Source: Ligula intestinalis (lineage: Eukaryota > Platyhelminthes > Cestoda > Diphyllobothriidea > Diphyllobothriidae). From it: 64,000 nt of DNA. Of this stretch, positions 53,741 to 63,330 are shown piece after piece (position 1 is the first letter of the stretch; every line of letters begins with the position of its first letter). A program made the translations under genes and the position numbers. The notes beneath the pieces were generated by a model, which ran no database searches, was not told the DNA's origin, and was given only the letters and a program-made list of their open reading frames with translations. The stretch lies in contig JAYGXS010000004.1 in NCBI GenBank assembly GCA_036362985.1, positions 20,221,216 through 20,285,215 of the forward strand. The letters run 5' to 3'.

Positions 53741-54545
53741 TGTTATTTTCATTTGAACAAGTTGGACATCCTCCACGTCCATTTTCAGTGACTTCCTGCT
53801 AGACCGTATCCAATTGTTTCCCTATTATGAAAGGCTGTTCCTCCCTTCCTCTGAACTGCGTGCCCGAGCTCCCTTCCTCCAAGAATTCTGTTCCTACTGA
53901 CCCTTTTGTTTCCAGTCGAATGCACACTAGTGCTAACACTGTTCCCCAGCCAAGTACCACTTAAGTGGCACTTGGATACTGTCCCCACCACCCGTTCGGC
54001 TCTCTTGCCTTTTAATCAGCTTTGTCCACATTGCTTCCGGCTCCCATTGCAGGAAGAAACAACTGTGTCAAGAGCCACTTGCTACTGCCTCTCCCTCCCC
54101 TCTCTGGTTCGATTACAGCTGTCACCACCGCTGACCTCAAACGCTTGCAGTTCCTCCTTCGTCTTGCCTGCACAGTATTGCCTCTGTTCACGTCCACCCC
54201 CCCCCCTTCGCGCTGGTTTTTTAAAACCAATCCTGGGGCCATAGGAATGGCCCCCTGAAATCATACAAAAACAGAACCACCCTCCTCCCTAACACACAAG
54301 CTTTCCCAAGGCTAGTTTCGTCCTGCGTGACGTTATTGTTGAACTTGCCTTGTTCCCTTGTAAAGAGTTAGGCGATTTGGCCGACTGTCTTCGCGTTTGA
54401 CGTGGTGTACCCATTGGTGAGGTTTGTACTTTGATTATCCTTTGCTATTTGTTTAATAGTATCCTACTGCATTGATAGTTATTTTCACTGGGTTTAGAGT
54501 ATGCCTGGCTGCTGGATACAGAATTAGAGAAATCAAGACGAAACA
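53741..54545 (+). repeat. BEL/Pao-like LTR B, solo
   Basis: Starts TGTTATTTTCATTTGAAC, ends GACGAAACA, 805 bp. Flanks are gtgtc (53736-53740) and gtgcc (54546-54550), 4 of 5 matching, consistent with a 5-bp target duplication. It is closest to LTR A, including TGGGGCCATAGGAATGGCC. Open frames inside it are not genes. Confidence 0.8.
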
Positions 54546-54549
54546 GTGC

Positions 54550-55335
54550 CTATGTCTGAATCGTTTCGAAAATTTGGACCTTAAGAACGAGTTGTGGAGG
54601 ATGGGCCTGTGAGCAGTACGTGAGACACCGCATAAAAATCGCCCTTACACGAGGGTTTGGTGCGTCCACGCATCAGGCAAATTCCCCTGCAGGCTTGGGT
54701 GGCTGGTCGTTAACATTTTTTCGACTATGCTAGACCAACGTGTTTTAAGGTTCCAGCGGATTCGATAACCTGAGACTGTGGAAGGGCGCGTTTTCAAGTT
54801 TAATATGGGGTTCCTTAAGAGGAACTGAAACTCTCGTGCATTCCCTGCGAGTTACCACCGGGTAATCAATGTCTTCATTCACACCCGATATTGCTGGACA
54901 AAAGTGCAATCTCCAGTTTCGTTTAAAATGTTTACTTTTGTTTCCCTAAAATCCAGCAGCCGTTTGAGGCACCCTCTCGCGAGATTTGGTGCAAGCCAAA
55001 ATCTGTGCCTCTCCAAAGGCACCTCCTCGTACATCGGCGCCTCAGGTTACATTAAATCAAAGGCGTGTGCACAGGCAGCTCCATGTCCTGAAAAGCTCTG
55101 GATTTAATTAACTGCCATTAAGTTTTACCCGTATAGTCGATATTTCCTGAGTACCCAAGTACTGCAGCTTTGGGAAGGCTCAGGCTGTCTGGTCATAAAT
55201 TAGTGAAACGCCGACGCGGCAAATTAAGTCATAGGGAAACCTTAAGCACTACCGACTTCGGGCCCGGTCCCGGATAGGAGGGGAAGTTGTTGAACGCCAG
55301 TTGGAGGGACGTTGTAATTGGAGAACAGTTTGGTA
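54550..55335. other. No feature seen
   Basis: Anonymous sequence between LTR B and a tandem duplication. Confidence 0.3.
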
Positions 55336-55341
55336 GAAATT

Positions 55342-55695
55342 GGCAGCCGAACGAAGGCACACACAATCGGCGCCGTAAGGCCGGCGTCCCGAATGTGAGT
55401 TGACAGTCGTCACACGCTTTAGTCGGCCTTGAAGGTAATTGGCCCGTTTGGACAGCCATGATTGGCCGAGAACCAGATTGCCACTGGGGCACGCGTGTAA
55501 GCATTCGCGAAGAGCAGAGCAGAACAAGTTGGCAATTGAACAAGGGCACATGTCCGGCGCCGTGACAGCGGCGTCCCCGAGACAGGGAGTTGGGTGATTC
55601 GTCATAGCGTCTTGAGCGAGAGCCGCATGAGTCCGTCTTGAAGAGGGTTCGCCAATTCGGACAACTGTGGCTGGCGGATAATTTGGCTGTAGCGC
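55342..55695 (+). repeat. Degenerate tandem duplication, period about 189 bp
   Basis: GGCAGCCGAACGAAGGCAC at 55342 and GGCAATTGAACAAGGGCAC at 55531 start the two units; shared blocks include CGGCGCCGT, CGGCGTCCC and a GTCGGCCTTGAAGG / GTCCGTCTTGAAGA pair. Open frames on the minus strand across this region look like composition effects. Confidence 0.7.
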
Positions 55696-55724
55696 CGGCG
55701 CCAAGCCCGCAAACCGTCACGTGA

Positions 55725-56012
55725 CTGCACTCCTCTATCGACTTCTGGGACAGACAATTGCAGGTACCGTAGGCTGCTATTGGCCAAGCAGTTGATCAAG
55801 TGGCCAGTGACCCACTCTCGCATGATGATTAGGTATTCACGTCCATAGCACGCTAGCAGAGAGACGCGTGTGCAGGGCCCAGTCCTGTCACGTGTCGGGG
55901 CTTCAGACCACCACTGAGTTTCTACATACTTTAAAAAATTCTTACTGGTCTAACCCCATCTCCTCCTATAAGTAACTGGTCGTGATCCTTGAAGTGCTCT
56001 GAGCATGCGCAC
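55725..56012 (+). repeat. Repeat K, copy 2
   Basis: GCTATTGGCCAAGCAGTTGA at 55771, AGTGGCCAGTGACCCACTCT at 55799, CATAGCACGCTAGCAGAGAG at 55843 and GCTCTGAGCATGCGCACGG at 55995. Uninterrupted at the point where copy 1 meets LTR C. Confidence 0.7.
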
Positions 56013-56014
56013 GG

Positions 56015-57175
56015 CTTAGACTCCCACAAGACTGCCATTGGTGCGCCCAAAGTAGAACCACTACAGCCCCTCTGACAGGAGCCTATTTTTTGTCTGGGGA
56101 TCAGGAAATTAGCAAACTCACTAATGGATGAATTTCTTACTGATTTTATGCGCGATACAGTTAAACCGGTATGCTCAGCAGTCCTCAGCCACAAGCCAAA
56201 TGACCCCTTAGTCAGGAGGAGGAGGAGGAGGATAACTAGATCTTCGATGGAGCCCTTTTCAATGCAGTCTCTTCCAAAACCAGCAGGGAGGGTCTCCATC
56301 GATCTAGTTGGCATGCGGTGCATACTTTTTCCATCGTCCTTTGGGACTGGCTAACTGACAACTAGTATCAGCGTAGTGGCCGGCTTTTTTACCTTCCGAG
56401 ACTGGTGCTAAAAACTCCGTGTGCAGTAAACGGCCGGGGTCGGGTTCAGGGGTGCCCCAGGGTGCGCTGGGACACCTCGTCAGTTGCTGGGTGCTCATTT
56501 GAGGCCAGCTGTGCTACCTGCGGCTCGGCTTTCATCGGCATAGGGGGTAGGGGTCATCCACACAAAAGACCGCCTGTGGGTGAAAATGAGCGCACGAGTT
56601 GGCTCGTCGTCATGGCAAGTGTGAGCGAAGAGCTCGGTGAGGCACAGCGCTGGCTGGGTGGATGAGGCTGTTCTCTGCAGCTATGCGCCGATAGCTCATT
56701 TTCCGCTCACATGTACACAGTTGAAATAGTTTTTTTGGCGTTCGTGTTCTGACAGTGCATCCAGCAGGGTTGTTAATTTGCAAATTCTATCTTCAGTAAA
56801 AAGATCGGAGCGGGTTGGTCTGGGAAGTAAAGCTGGGCGGATGCAAGTATGTTGACAGTGTCAGTGCCGTTGAAGGAGGACGTCGTTCAATTCAAAAACA
56901 GAGCCTTAAACGGTTTACGCACCATGGATGCGCCATGGGTGTTCGCCGATAATATGTTAAGTGATTTGCATGCACCCAACAGTCTGGGCCCCAGCGATAA
57001 ATAAGACAGGGATAACCACCAATAATAATTCAGGGGGGGGGGGCTGATCGCCCTGAACTCTGAATTCTGCATGTTGGATGTCTGAGATTGAGGTAACCCA
57101 ATGAGAACCGCAGAAAGCGTGCAGTCACTTGGAAGAAAAATCTGTCTTCGGACTTTCATAACCAACGCTAAGTAT
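56015..57175. other. No confident feature
   Basis: A GGA run at 56215-56231 and a G9 run at 57034. Open frames on both strands are short and without motif. GGACTTTCATAACCAACGCT near 57152 resembles GGACTGTCATAACCAATTCC near 58558. Confidence 0.3.
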
Positions 57176-57178
57176 TGC

Positions 57179-57372
57179 TGGTACTATTTCTGGCTGTATT
57201 GTTAGTCAGAAGTGACGCTCATTAAAGTCAGCACCGGACTCATATTGCCTCAATCTCAACAAGAAGTGTAGTAGTACTGGTACTAACACTGCCACTACCA
57301 TTTGTCAGAGGTGAAGCTGATTACAGCCAACGCTGGGGCGCATATCCCCTTGATTTCAACAGGGAGTGTGAA
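57179..57372 (+). repeat. Tandem duplication, period about 97 bp
   Basis: Unit 1 about 57179-57272 (GTTAGTCAGAAGTGACGCTC ... CAATCTCAACAAGAAGTGTA) and unit 2 about 57276-57372 (TTTGTCAGAGGTGAAGCTGA ... GATTTCAACAGGGAGTGTGA). Confidence 0.7.
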
Positions 57373-57374
57373 TC

Positions 57375-57590
57375 TGTGTTTGTGCTATTCCGAGTAAATA
57401 TATATTTGAGGCCTGGAGCGCCTCAGGGCTTGCCTTGATTTCTGTCCTTTCACCCCTGTCCGCTATAAGCTGTGTCACACTTTTCTAAGTTTGAGCTAGG
57501 ATGCTGCTGCCAAAAATAATATGTCCCTGCTAAGAGTGCTATTTCTAGTAATCATATTTACTAAGACCAGTGGATATAATATTCTAGGAA
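57375..57590. other. No feature seen
   Basis: Anonymous spacer between tandem duplication and direct repeat. Confidence 0.3.
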
Positions 57591-57595
57591 GATCT

Positions 57596-57745
57596 TCCTA
57601 TAATTTTTTCAATATCTTACATGCATCCTGCTTTTGCAACAAGCATAACAGATGGGAATATGAGCTTACGCGCGTCCAAAATTTCATCCGGGCTGATGTG
57701 TAAGACACCCGGCGAGCGTTCACGTCCGGTAGATAAGTGAGAGTC
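57596..57745 (+). repeat. Direct repeat flanking family X copy 11, left
   Basis: CAGATGGGAATATGAGCTTA at 57650, GCGTCCAAAATTTCATC at 57673 and TTCACGTCCGGTAGATAAGT at 57719. The right partner is at 58348-58500, about 90 percent alike in the middle. Confidence 0.8.
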
Positions 57746-57839
57746 AAGCCAGGTAGAATCCTGTAGTGGTCGCTGCCCGCCCGACGCCTGGCCTTCCTGT
57801 CGTGAACTCAATCCGTCTAGACCTCCAGGTCGTGGCGGC

Positions 57840-58185
57840 CGCCAGACTTATTGGTGCGCGAGACACGGACCGCACACGTCAATGGCCACCCATACGCTGT
57901 CCAACTAACCTTTAAGGCCGACCCAGCCAATGAACGCCCTATCTCTCTGTCTACTGGCCTGACTGCCGTCAAACCAGCACTTCGGCTCAACCGGCTCTCC
58001 TGGCCGGTTGTTTACTATCTAAGTATAATCTCTTTCCATCTATTCTCCATTCATCTGTGTACACAATATAGTGTTCCTAACACTCTGGCCTTTCCAAGAC
58101 TTCTCCTCGACTAAGTAATTATGGGCTGAAGATCGCAGTTGCTCGAGTGTAACTCACTTAAAACCCCTGCGATAATCCCACTGAT
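57840..58185 (+). repeat. Family X repeat, copy 11
   Basis: TGGCCTGACTGCCGTCAAAC at 57955 (inverted match to copy 4), CCATCTATTCTCCATTCATC at 58036, TGTGTACACAATATAGTGTT, CACTCTGGCC and GGGCTGAAGATCGCAGTTGC at 58122. Confidence 0.8.
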
Positions 58186-58347
58186 TTTCAAGCCCCTCAC
58201 CCACACGAGGTACGATGAATAAGTCTCAGCAAGTCGCCCCCTCTCATCTCCGACTCATTTTGAAACATGATATTCAGCTTCCTCATTCCCCCGTTAGGCA
58301 ACAGCAGAAGGCACCTCACAGCGGATACTATACCCTAGTAATAGACT

Positions 58348-58500
58348 CCTATAATTGTATCAATATTTCACATGCATCCTATTTTTGCAATGAGCATAAC
58401 AGATGGGAATATGAGCTTACGAGCGTCCAAAATTTCATCTGGGCTGCTTTGTACGACACCCGGGTGGCCTTTCACGTCCGGTAGGCAAGTAAGACTGTCA
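58348..58500 (+). repeat. Direct repeat flanking family X copy 11, right
   Basis: CAGATGGGAATATGAGCTTA at 58401, GCGTCCAAAATTTCATCTGG at 58424 and TTCACGTCCGGTAGGCAAGT at 58470, partner of 57596-57745 at an offset of about 751 bp. Confidence 0.8.
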
Positions 58501-58845
58501 TCAACCAAGTAACGACCGCAGAAGGCACATAGGCACTTGTAATGGAACACCTGTCCTCGGACTGTCATAACCAATTCCCTACATACACGCTCGCCCATAA
58601 AGAAAAGGAAACAGGGATCTGACCGTGGTTTTGACATTCTCTATCACATATCAGCAATGTCTACGAGAAAATAAAACGCATTATCACAGAATGTTGTGCG
58701 CTTATAATTAACTGACCGGAAGGTACGTGCGCAAAGGAAGTATGTAAGTGAAAGAACATTAAGTTTAACTGTATATTTGACTTATTTTTATCAGTTTCCA
58801 CGCCGAAAATTCAACTCTATCTTCACAGGTCGGATTTCAGTCAGT
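58500..58845. other. No feature seen
   Basis: AT-rich anonymous sequence before the RTE fragment. Confidence 0.3.
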
Positions 58846-58849
58846 TCAA

Positions 58850-59925
58850 AAATGCTCGACTACAAAGTGTAGGGAAAAGCGATGTTCCCTAGCCTGTCGA
58901 CAAGTCAAAAATTTACCCTCGTGGTCGTCGCGTTGATGACGCGAGAACTTATTTGTACTTGTTACGGCTGTGATCATGCCTAATCTAGCCGGCCTCAATG
59001 ATGGCACGAACGGTACCCCTCCATGTGTGATGATTGGCGGCAGCGGATCTGGAAAGCTCCACCCAGTCTCTTCTCCAGCGATGGAGACCGAAGATAGAAG
59101 GTCCAAGAACTGCTTCCATGTCTTGACGGATGTTGTTAAGCCAAGTCTTCAGTTGCCCTCCTCTTCGACGTTTCTAGGTAGGCTGCGGTGCCGGGTCGAG
59201 GGCAGCATAGCTAAGTTCGTGGGGCCGACGACGTAGAACATGCCCAAACCACATCAGTCGCCTTTCTTCAATGGCCTGTGATATGCATGTGATACGATCG
59301 CAGCGGGTGCGGACTGTTTCATTTCAGATGCAGTCACTATAATTAACTCGTAAGATCGTCCTCAGGCAACGGTGATCAAAGACCTCCAGTCTTCGCTTAC
59401 CTTCAGTGAGCACAGCCCAGCATTCACATCCATAGAGGAGGACTGACCGTATGGATGCACGGTATACACGAATCTTCGTGGCAATGGATGTGTCAAGTCG
59501 GATCCACAGGCACTTTCAACGGATTGAGAAAACCCAACGAGCAGCATCGATACGGGATAAGATGTTGTTCTTGCTCTGCCCATTTGGTAGCAGCCTCGCC
59601 CAAAGGTATATAAAGCTGTCTACTTCTTCAAGTTGATGGCCATTAAACCCCAGGGGTGCCTTCTCCTGGTCAGGGATGCAGCTCGAGAATAACTTCGTCT
59701 TTTCGAAATTTATAGACATGCCAACCGACATAGCGATCTCATTTGACCGCGACACTACCGATTGTAGACCACCAAAGCTTGAAACTAGCAACGCAGTATC
59801 ATTGGCGTATTCAAGATCAGTTAGCCGGCGTCGGGGATGACGCGAGTCGACAGGAATAACTGATAACGTTGGGTTGAGGGATGACTGCAAGTCCAGTTTG
59901 GGTTGGCTTGATTCCATTACATTAT
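58850..59925 (-). pseudogene. RTE-clade LINE, RT palm and C-terminal fragment
   Basis: Minus-strand segment 59917-59516 (133 codons open) has LTDLEYANDTALLV, where the first catalytic Asp of YADD is Asn, then SINFEKTKLFSSCIPDQEKA, EEVDSFIYLWARLLPNGQSK and ILSRIDAARWVFS. After a frameshift come ATKIRVYRASIRTVLLYGCE, CWAVLTEGKRRLEVFDHRCL and MWFGHVLRR near 59250, then LDLLSSVSIAGEETGWSFPD near 59105-59050 and a C-terminal part to about 58915. 5' truncated at about 59925. Confidence 0.85.
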
Positions 59926-59929
59926 AAAA

Positions 59930-60950
59930 GAAGAAAACACGTATATTAATTTATTATCGAACTTACTTGGGGATATAAATTTGAATACAGTAGAGTTTTG
60001 CGTTAAATTCTTTTGAATAAAGACTTATGAACATTTCTGGTTGCGAGTGGCCATTCAGAAAGTAAGTCACTCGTGGGTTGCAGACTGTCTCTCCTAATCC
60101 ACTACCCACCTATCATGAGTTGCACCTTCACGTGACTCCATTTTCAGAAGAGGACGGATGTGACCGATGCAAATTTGTCCCCTTTTTTTCATTATCTCTT
60201 AGGCTGGATCCATGCGCGACTCCCACAGTTCCGACAAAACTGCTGACGGTCCGACGAACGACTTCAACTGCACAGCGGGTGCCGTCTCCCCTTCTCCCTC
60301 AACAATCCCGCCTACGCGGTTTCCGGAAACTAGTACAGTAGTCAATAGCTTTCAATTTGAGCCGCCATTTTTCGCCTCCCCCTAATCGCATGTAAATTTT
60401 CGGTTGGCCTACATCGCCCATTACAAACCGATTGGTGTCCCTCGTTGTTTATTCGAAATACAATGAGTTCATGTGGGCACAAGATCACAACACTAGCGCT
60501 CTTTTGAAAGCAATCCCATTTGGCCTATATTCGATGACTCTTACTAGGGAATTTATCCATGAGTTCGAAAATTGCAGTCATTTGCGATTATGGATTACTT
60601 TTGATATCCCGGTGTTGTGAGTTTTTGCGACTGATTTTATTCTTTTAGAAGGCAGTATGTTTTTGTTGAAAATTGTGGAATGATATTTTCAAAATAAAGC
60701 GTATCTCTTGTAGCGACCTCGTACTCTAAGCCATGCTTTGCTCACATGCCTGTGGGGTATGGCTCGCGTGTATGGCTTTCGTGTTCACCAGCCCGTGCGC
60801 GCCAGACGCTGTCAAAGCTCCAATCAAGGTCACGAACGTGTCTGGTCCTGACTGGCCAATTATATTCCAAGACCAGTTAAGAAAGGGCCTTACTGCGGGG
60901 ATTGCTTACGCTCAGACATCCCCGCAGCCGGCAGCCTTATGGTCGGTGGT
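59930..60950. other. Mostly anonymous, with a possible Penelope-like type 2 tail
   Basis: TTGTTGAAAATTGTGG near 60663 then TTTTCAAAATAAAGCGTATC at 60690 matches the ends at 26415 and 51480. Upstream of 60640 the similarity is not clear. No gene recognised. Confidence 0.4.
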
Positions 60951-60954
60951 AAAC

Positions 60955-61190
60955 ATCAGGATCCGAATACTACACCCGCCGGAATGCGACTCTGGAATCT
61001 GGTCCGCTCATGGCTGGACTGCACTCGTCTAGGATTCACTTATCTATTACTCACATTCTACTCCTTCTGCATTTTATTAAATTATCCATCACACTCTGGC
61101 CTCCTATGCCTTATCTTATCTACAAGCTCGTAGCCGTTAGGATACGTTCTATCATCTATTATCCGGCCGGACTACTTCATATCCCACTAT
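60955..61190 (+). repeat. Family X variant (Y), copy 2
   Basis: CATGGCTGGACTGCACTCGT at 61008, CACACTCTGGCCTCCTATGC at 61090, AAGCTCGTAGCCGTTAGGAT at 61123 and TATCCGGCCGGACTACTTCA at 61158. Parallel to 34790-35150. Confidence 0.7.
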
Positions 61191-61194
61191 CTCT

Positions 61195-61510
61195 CTCTCA
61201 AAAAGCTGATCCAGAATCGCATGCATCTACATTGGTCCATAGTGGGACCAACGCTGAACCTCGCGTGACTGCTTGTACGTGCGCACCAGTCGCGGCCAAT
61301 CCCGGCTGCCTTAAACCGGCCAATCACCTTCAAGGCTGACTCTGGCCTGACCTCGCTTGAGGCGCGGGGACAACTTCCCTGCAGCTCACACTTCAGAAAC
61401 CGCTCTCGCTGTTCCATAAGTGACCTCGTCCCGCTGCCAGTTTCTTCTCGTTTGGTGACCTACCTTTTCTCTCCTCATACGGAACGGGGCCTGAAGGTGT
61501 GTGTCATAGC
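61195..61510 (+). repeat. Family X repeat, copy 12, weak
   Basis: CGGCCAATCCCGGCTGCC and CCGGCCAATCACCTTCAAGG near 61292-61335 give the CCAAT blocks, and CGGAACGGGGCCTGAAGG at 61480 gives part of the core. The match is poorer than for other copies. Confidence 0.5.
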
Positions 61511-61514
61511 TTTT

Positions 61515-62067
61515 GTTGGATCAGGAGTCCCCGCCGGACTCCAAACTGGTTTTAGTTGGAAGACGGAAAAAAGCCGAGACCTCGACCGGCTTGGGCCAAA
61601 GGTTCACTGGAGTGAGTTGGGTGCCTGGCCATGAACTGCAGGTTAATAGATGCCGACAGTCATGCGGAGAAACGCCGCTGTCGGGACAATTGTCGGGTGT
61701 TGATGGGTAGAGCCGGTGTTTGTAGTGGCGAAGGAGCATTGAGCAGCCACTGCGTAGTTGAGCCAAAGTACAGCTAGTGACCTAAGAGTGCGCTCTCAGG
61801 GGTGACCGGCAGGACAGGAGCTTCTGCATGAATATGATCGATTGGCAACATTTTATAGCAACCCGTGATTGTACGGAGGGCAGCGTTCTGTGCTGACTGA
61901 AGGCGGTGAAGGCTGGAAGAGCTCATCGTAAGAGACCAGACTGGTGCCGAATAAGTGATGCTTGGCTTGGCCAGCACTTTCACGCAACCCCACAGCCTGC
62001 TCCGGAGACACGCGAGGAAAGCATGCAAGCATGCATACCTCATGCATGGCCTAAAGTGCAAGGTCAC
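61515..62067 (-). pseudogene. Jockey-like LINE, C-terminal fragment of RT ORF
   Basis: Open at 62067-61774 with LAKPSITYSAPVWSLTMSS, LHRLQSAQNAALRTITGCYK, LPIDHIHAEAPVLPV; then 61766-61521 with AQLRSGCSMLLRHYKHRLYP, DNCPDSGVSPHDCRHLLTCS, LTPVNLWPKP. This is the thumb region followed by the Cys-rich end (AQLRSG...YK.R......C..CG....H...C) of Jockey-type ORF2. One frameshift near 61770; one Cys of the terminal Cys motif appears as Ser. The upstream RT core is absent. Confidence 0.85.
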
Positions 62068-62069
62068 TA

Positions 62070-62560
62070 CACGTCCTCGCTCTTAATCGTAAGTTTGTAG
62101 AATGATAGTGTCACGCTAAAATACAATCGACAGTTCTACCCTGTGAAACAGGGCGGGCGCAGGAACGGCGACTTAAGCGTGCGAATTAGTTTAAAGTACT
62201 ATTATAGTTGAGTGGCATTCACCGTATTCTCTCAAGACAGAGCGCAGAACGCCGGAGGCGGCATCGGGTGCACTATACGCGTGACGCATGTGGCTGGTCC
62301 TCGCACTATGGACCAGGCCTTCACACAAACATGAACGGCGTAGCTCAGATTCCAACTGAGCGCCAGTGCCATAGAGGCAAAATTAAGAAGGAGCCATTGC
62401 AGTCTAGCTCTCTCTCTGTGTGTGCCTGGAGCGGATCAAGTTATACCATCAATTGACAGCCTTCCGGCCCATGGCCTGGTAAGGATTAGCAGCACATGGG
62501 AATAGGAACCGCCCACAATACATGCGGCTTTGCCCCAAATTCTGGGGAAATCAGGTCTAA
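62070..62560. other. No feature seen
   Basis: Anonymous sequence; a short CT run at 62405-62417. Confidence 0.3.
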
Positions 62561-62564
62561 GATT

Positions 62565-62700
62565 AAAGTAAGGGTTAGGGTTCGGAGTAAAGCTAGCGTT
62601 AAGGTTAGAGTCGGCATAAGGTTGGCATTATGCTAAGGGTTAGGGTTTGTGTTAACTGTGTGGTTTAGGTTTAGGGTGGGACAAAGGGCAAGATTAAGGT
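62565..62700 (+). repeat. Degenerate TTAGGG-type block
   Basis: AGTAAGGGTTAGGGTTCGGA at 62567, TAAGGGTTAGGGTTTGTG at 62634 and further degenerate units (GCGTTAAGGTTAGAG). Telomere-like interstitial sequence. Confidence 0.55.
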
Positions 62701-62702
62701 TG

Positions 62703-63156
62703 CAGAAGAAGAAGAAGCGACCACTGGAAAAAAGAGTGTTATTGTCCTGACGTTTCAGATTCCGTCAGGAATCCTTAATGATAGGTAATGGTAGAAAAGT
62801 CTGATACATGCGCAGATAAGGGTGATACATGCACAGATTGCACGATATTTATAGTTCGTAGCGGTCATCCGCATGCGTACTATTATTTTCAGTTCCTTTG
62901 GCCACCGCTTGAGGTCTTAATTGGTGCAGTGATGGTTCATTAAGGCCTCAAGCGGTGGCTACAGTAACCGACAATAATAGTACGCATGCGGATGACTGCT
63001 ACGAACTATAAATACCATGCAATCTGTGCATGTATCACCTTTATCTGCGCATGTATCAGACTGTACTTCTATTACCTATGATTAAGGATTCCCGAGGGAA
63101 TACGAAACGTCAGGACAATAACACTCTTGTTCCAGTGGTCGCTTCTTCTTCTTCTG
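62703..63156. repeat. 454-bp palindrome of two Penelope-like terminal repeats
   Basis: Arms 62703-62921 (minus-oriented repeat) and about 62938-63156 (plus-oriented repeat) are reverse complements at roughly 90 percent, with a spacer of about 16 bases. Each arm contains CAGATTGCA/TGCAATCTG, TATAAATA (63007 on plus), a GGATTCC hairpin with GAAACGTC, and a TTCTTCTTC outer end. Both are homologous to 48568-48830. Confidence 0.9.
63075..63113 (+). ncRNA. Hammerhead-like motif, right arm
   Basis: CCTATGATTAAGGATTCCCG then AGGGAATACGAAACGTCAGG. Stem II has one mismatch compared with 48701-48718. The inverted arm carries the same motif at about 62744-62784 on the minus strand (CTATCATTAAGGATTCCTGA then CGGAATCTGAAACGTC). 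Confidence 0.3.
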
Positions 63157-63225
63157 AACTGCTTCTTGGAACTCACATATTCAATTCTATAAAGGTTACA
63201 GTTTACTTTTTATGTTGGGGTTATT

Positions 63226-63330
63226 GTTAGATTTAAAACCCAGGGATATTTACCCTGCCTGACATTTATTGTAAGGCCGCTATGCTCGTGTCCTGTTAAA
63301 GCGGCTGAATAGGTCATCCTTACCTTGCCT
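63226..63330 (+). repeat. Direct repeat, left copy
   Basis: GTTAGATTTAAAACCCAGGG at 63226 then ATATTTACCCTGCCTGACAT; the partner at 63780 reads GTTAGATTTAAGACACTGAA then ATATTTGCCCTCCCTGGCAT. Confidence 0.6.

Noticed and set aside
54012..54264. Open frames on both strands inside LTR B
   Set aside because: They are LTR sequence; the other LTR copies do not keep these frames intact.
55229..55720. 163-codon and 151-codon overlapping minus-strand frames
   Set aside because: Two overlapping frames both open over a tandem duplication of high GC content; no motif.
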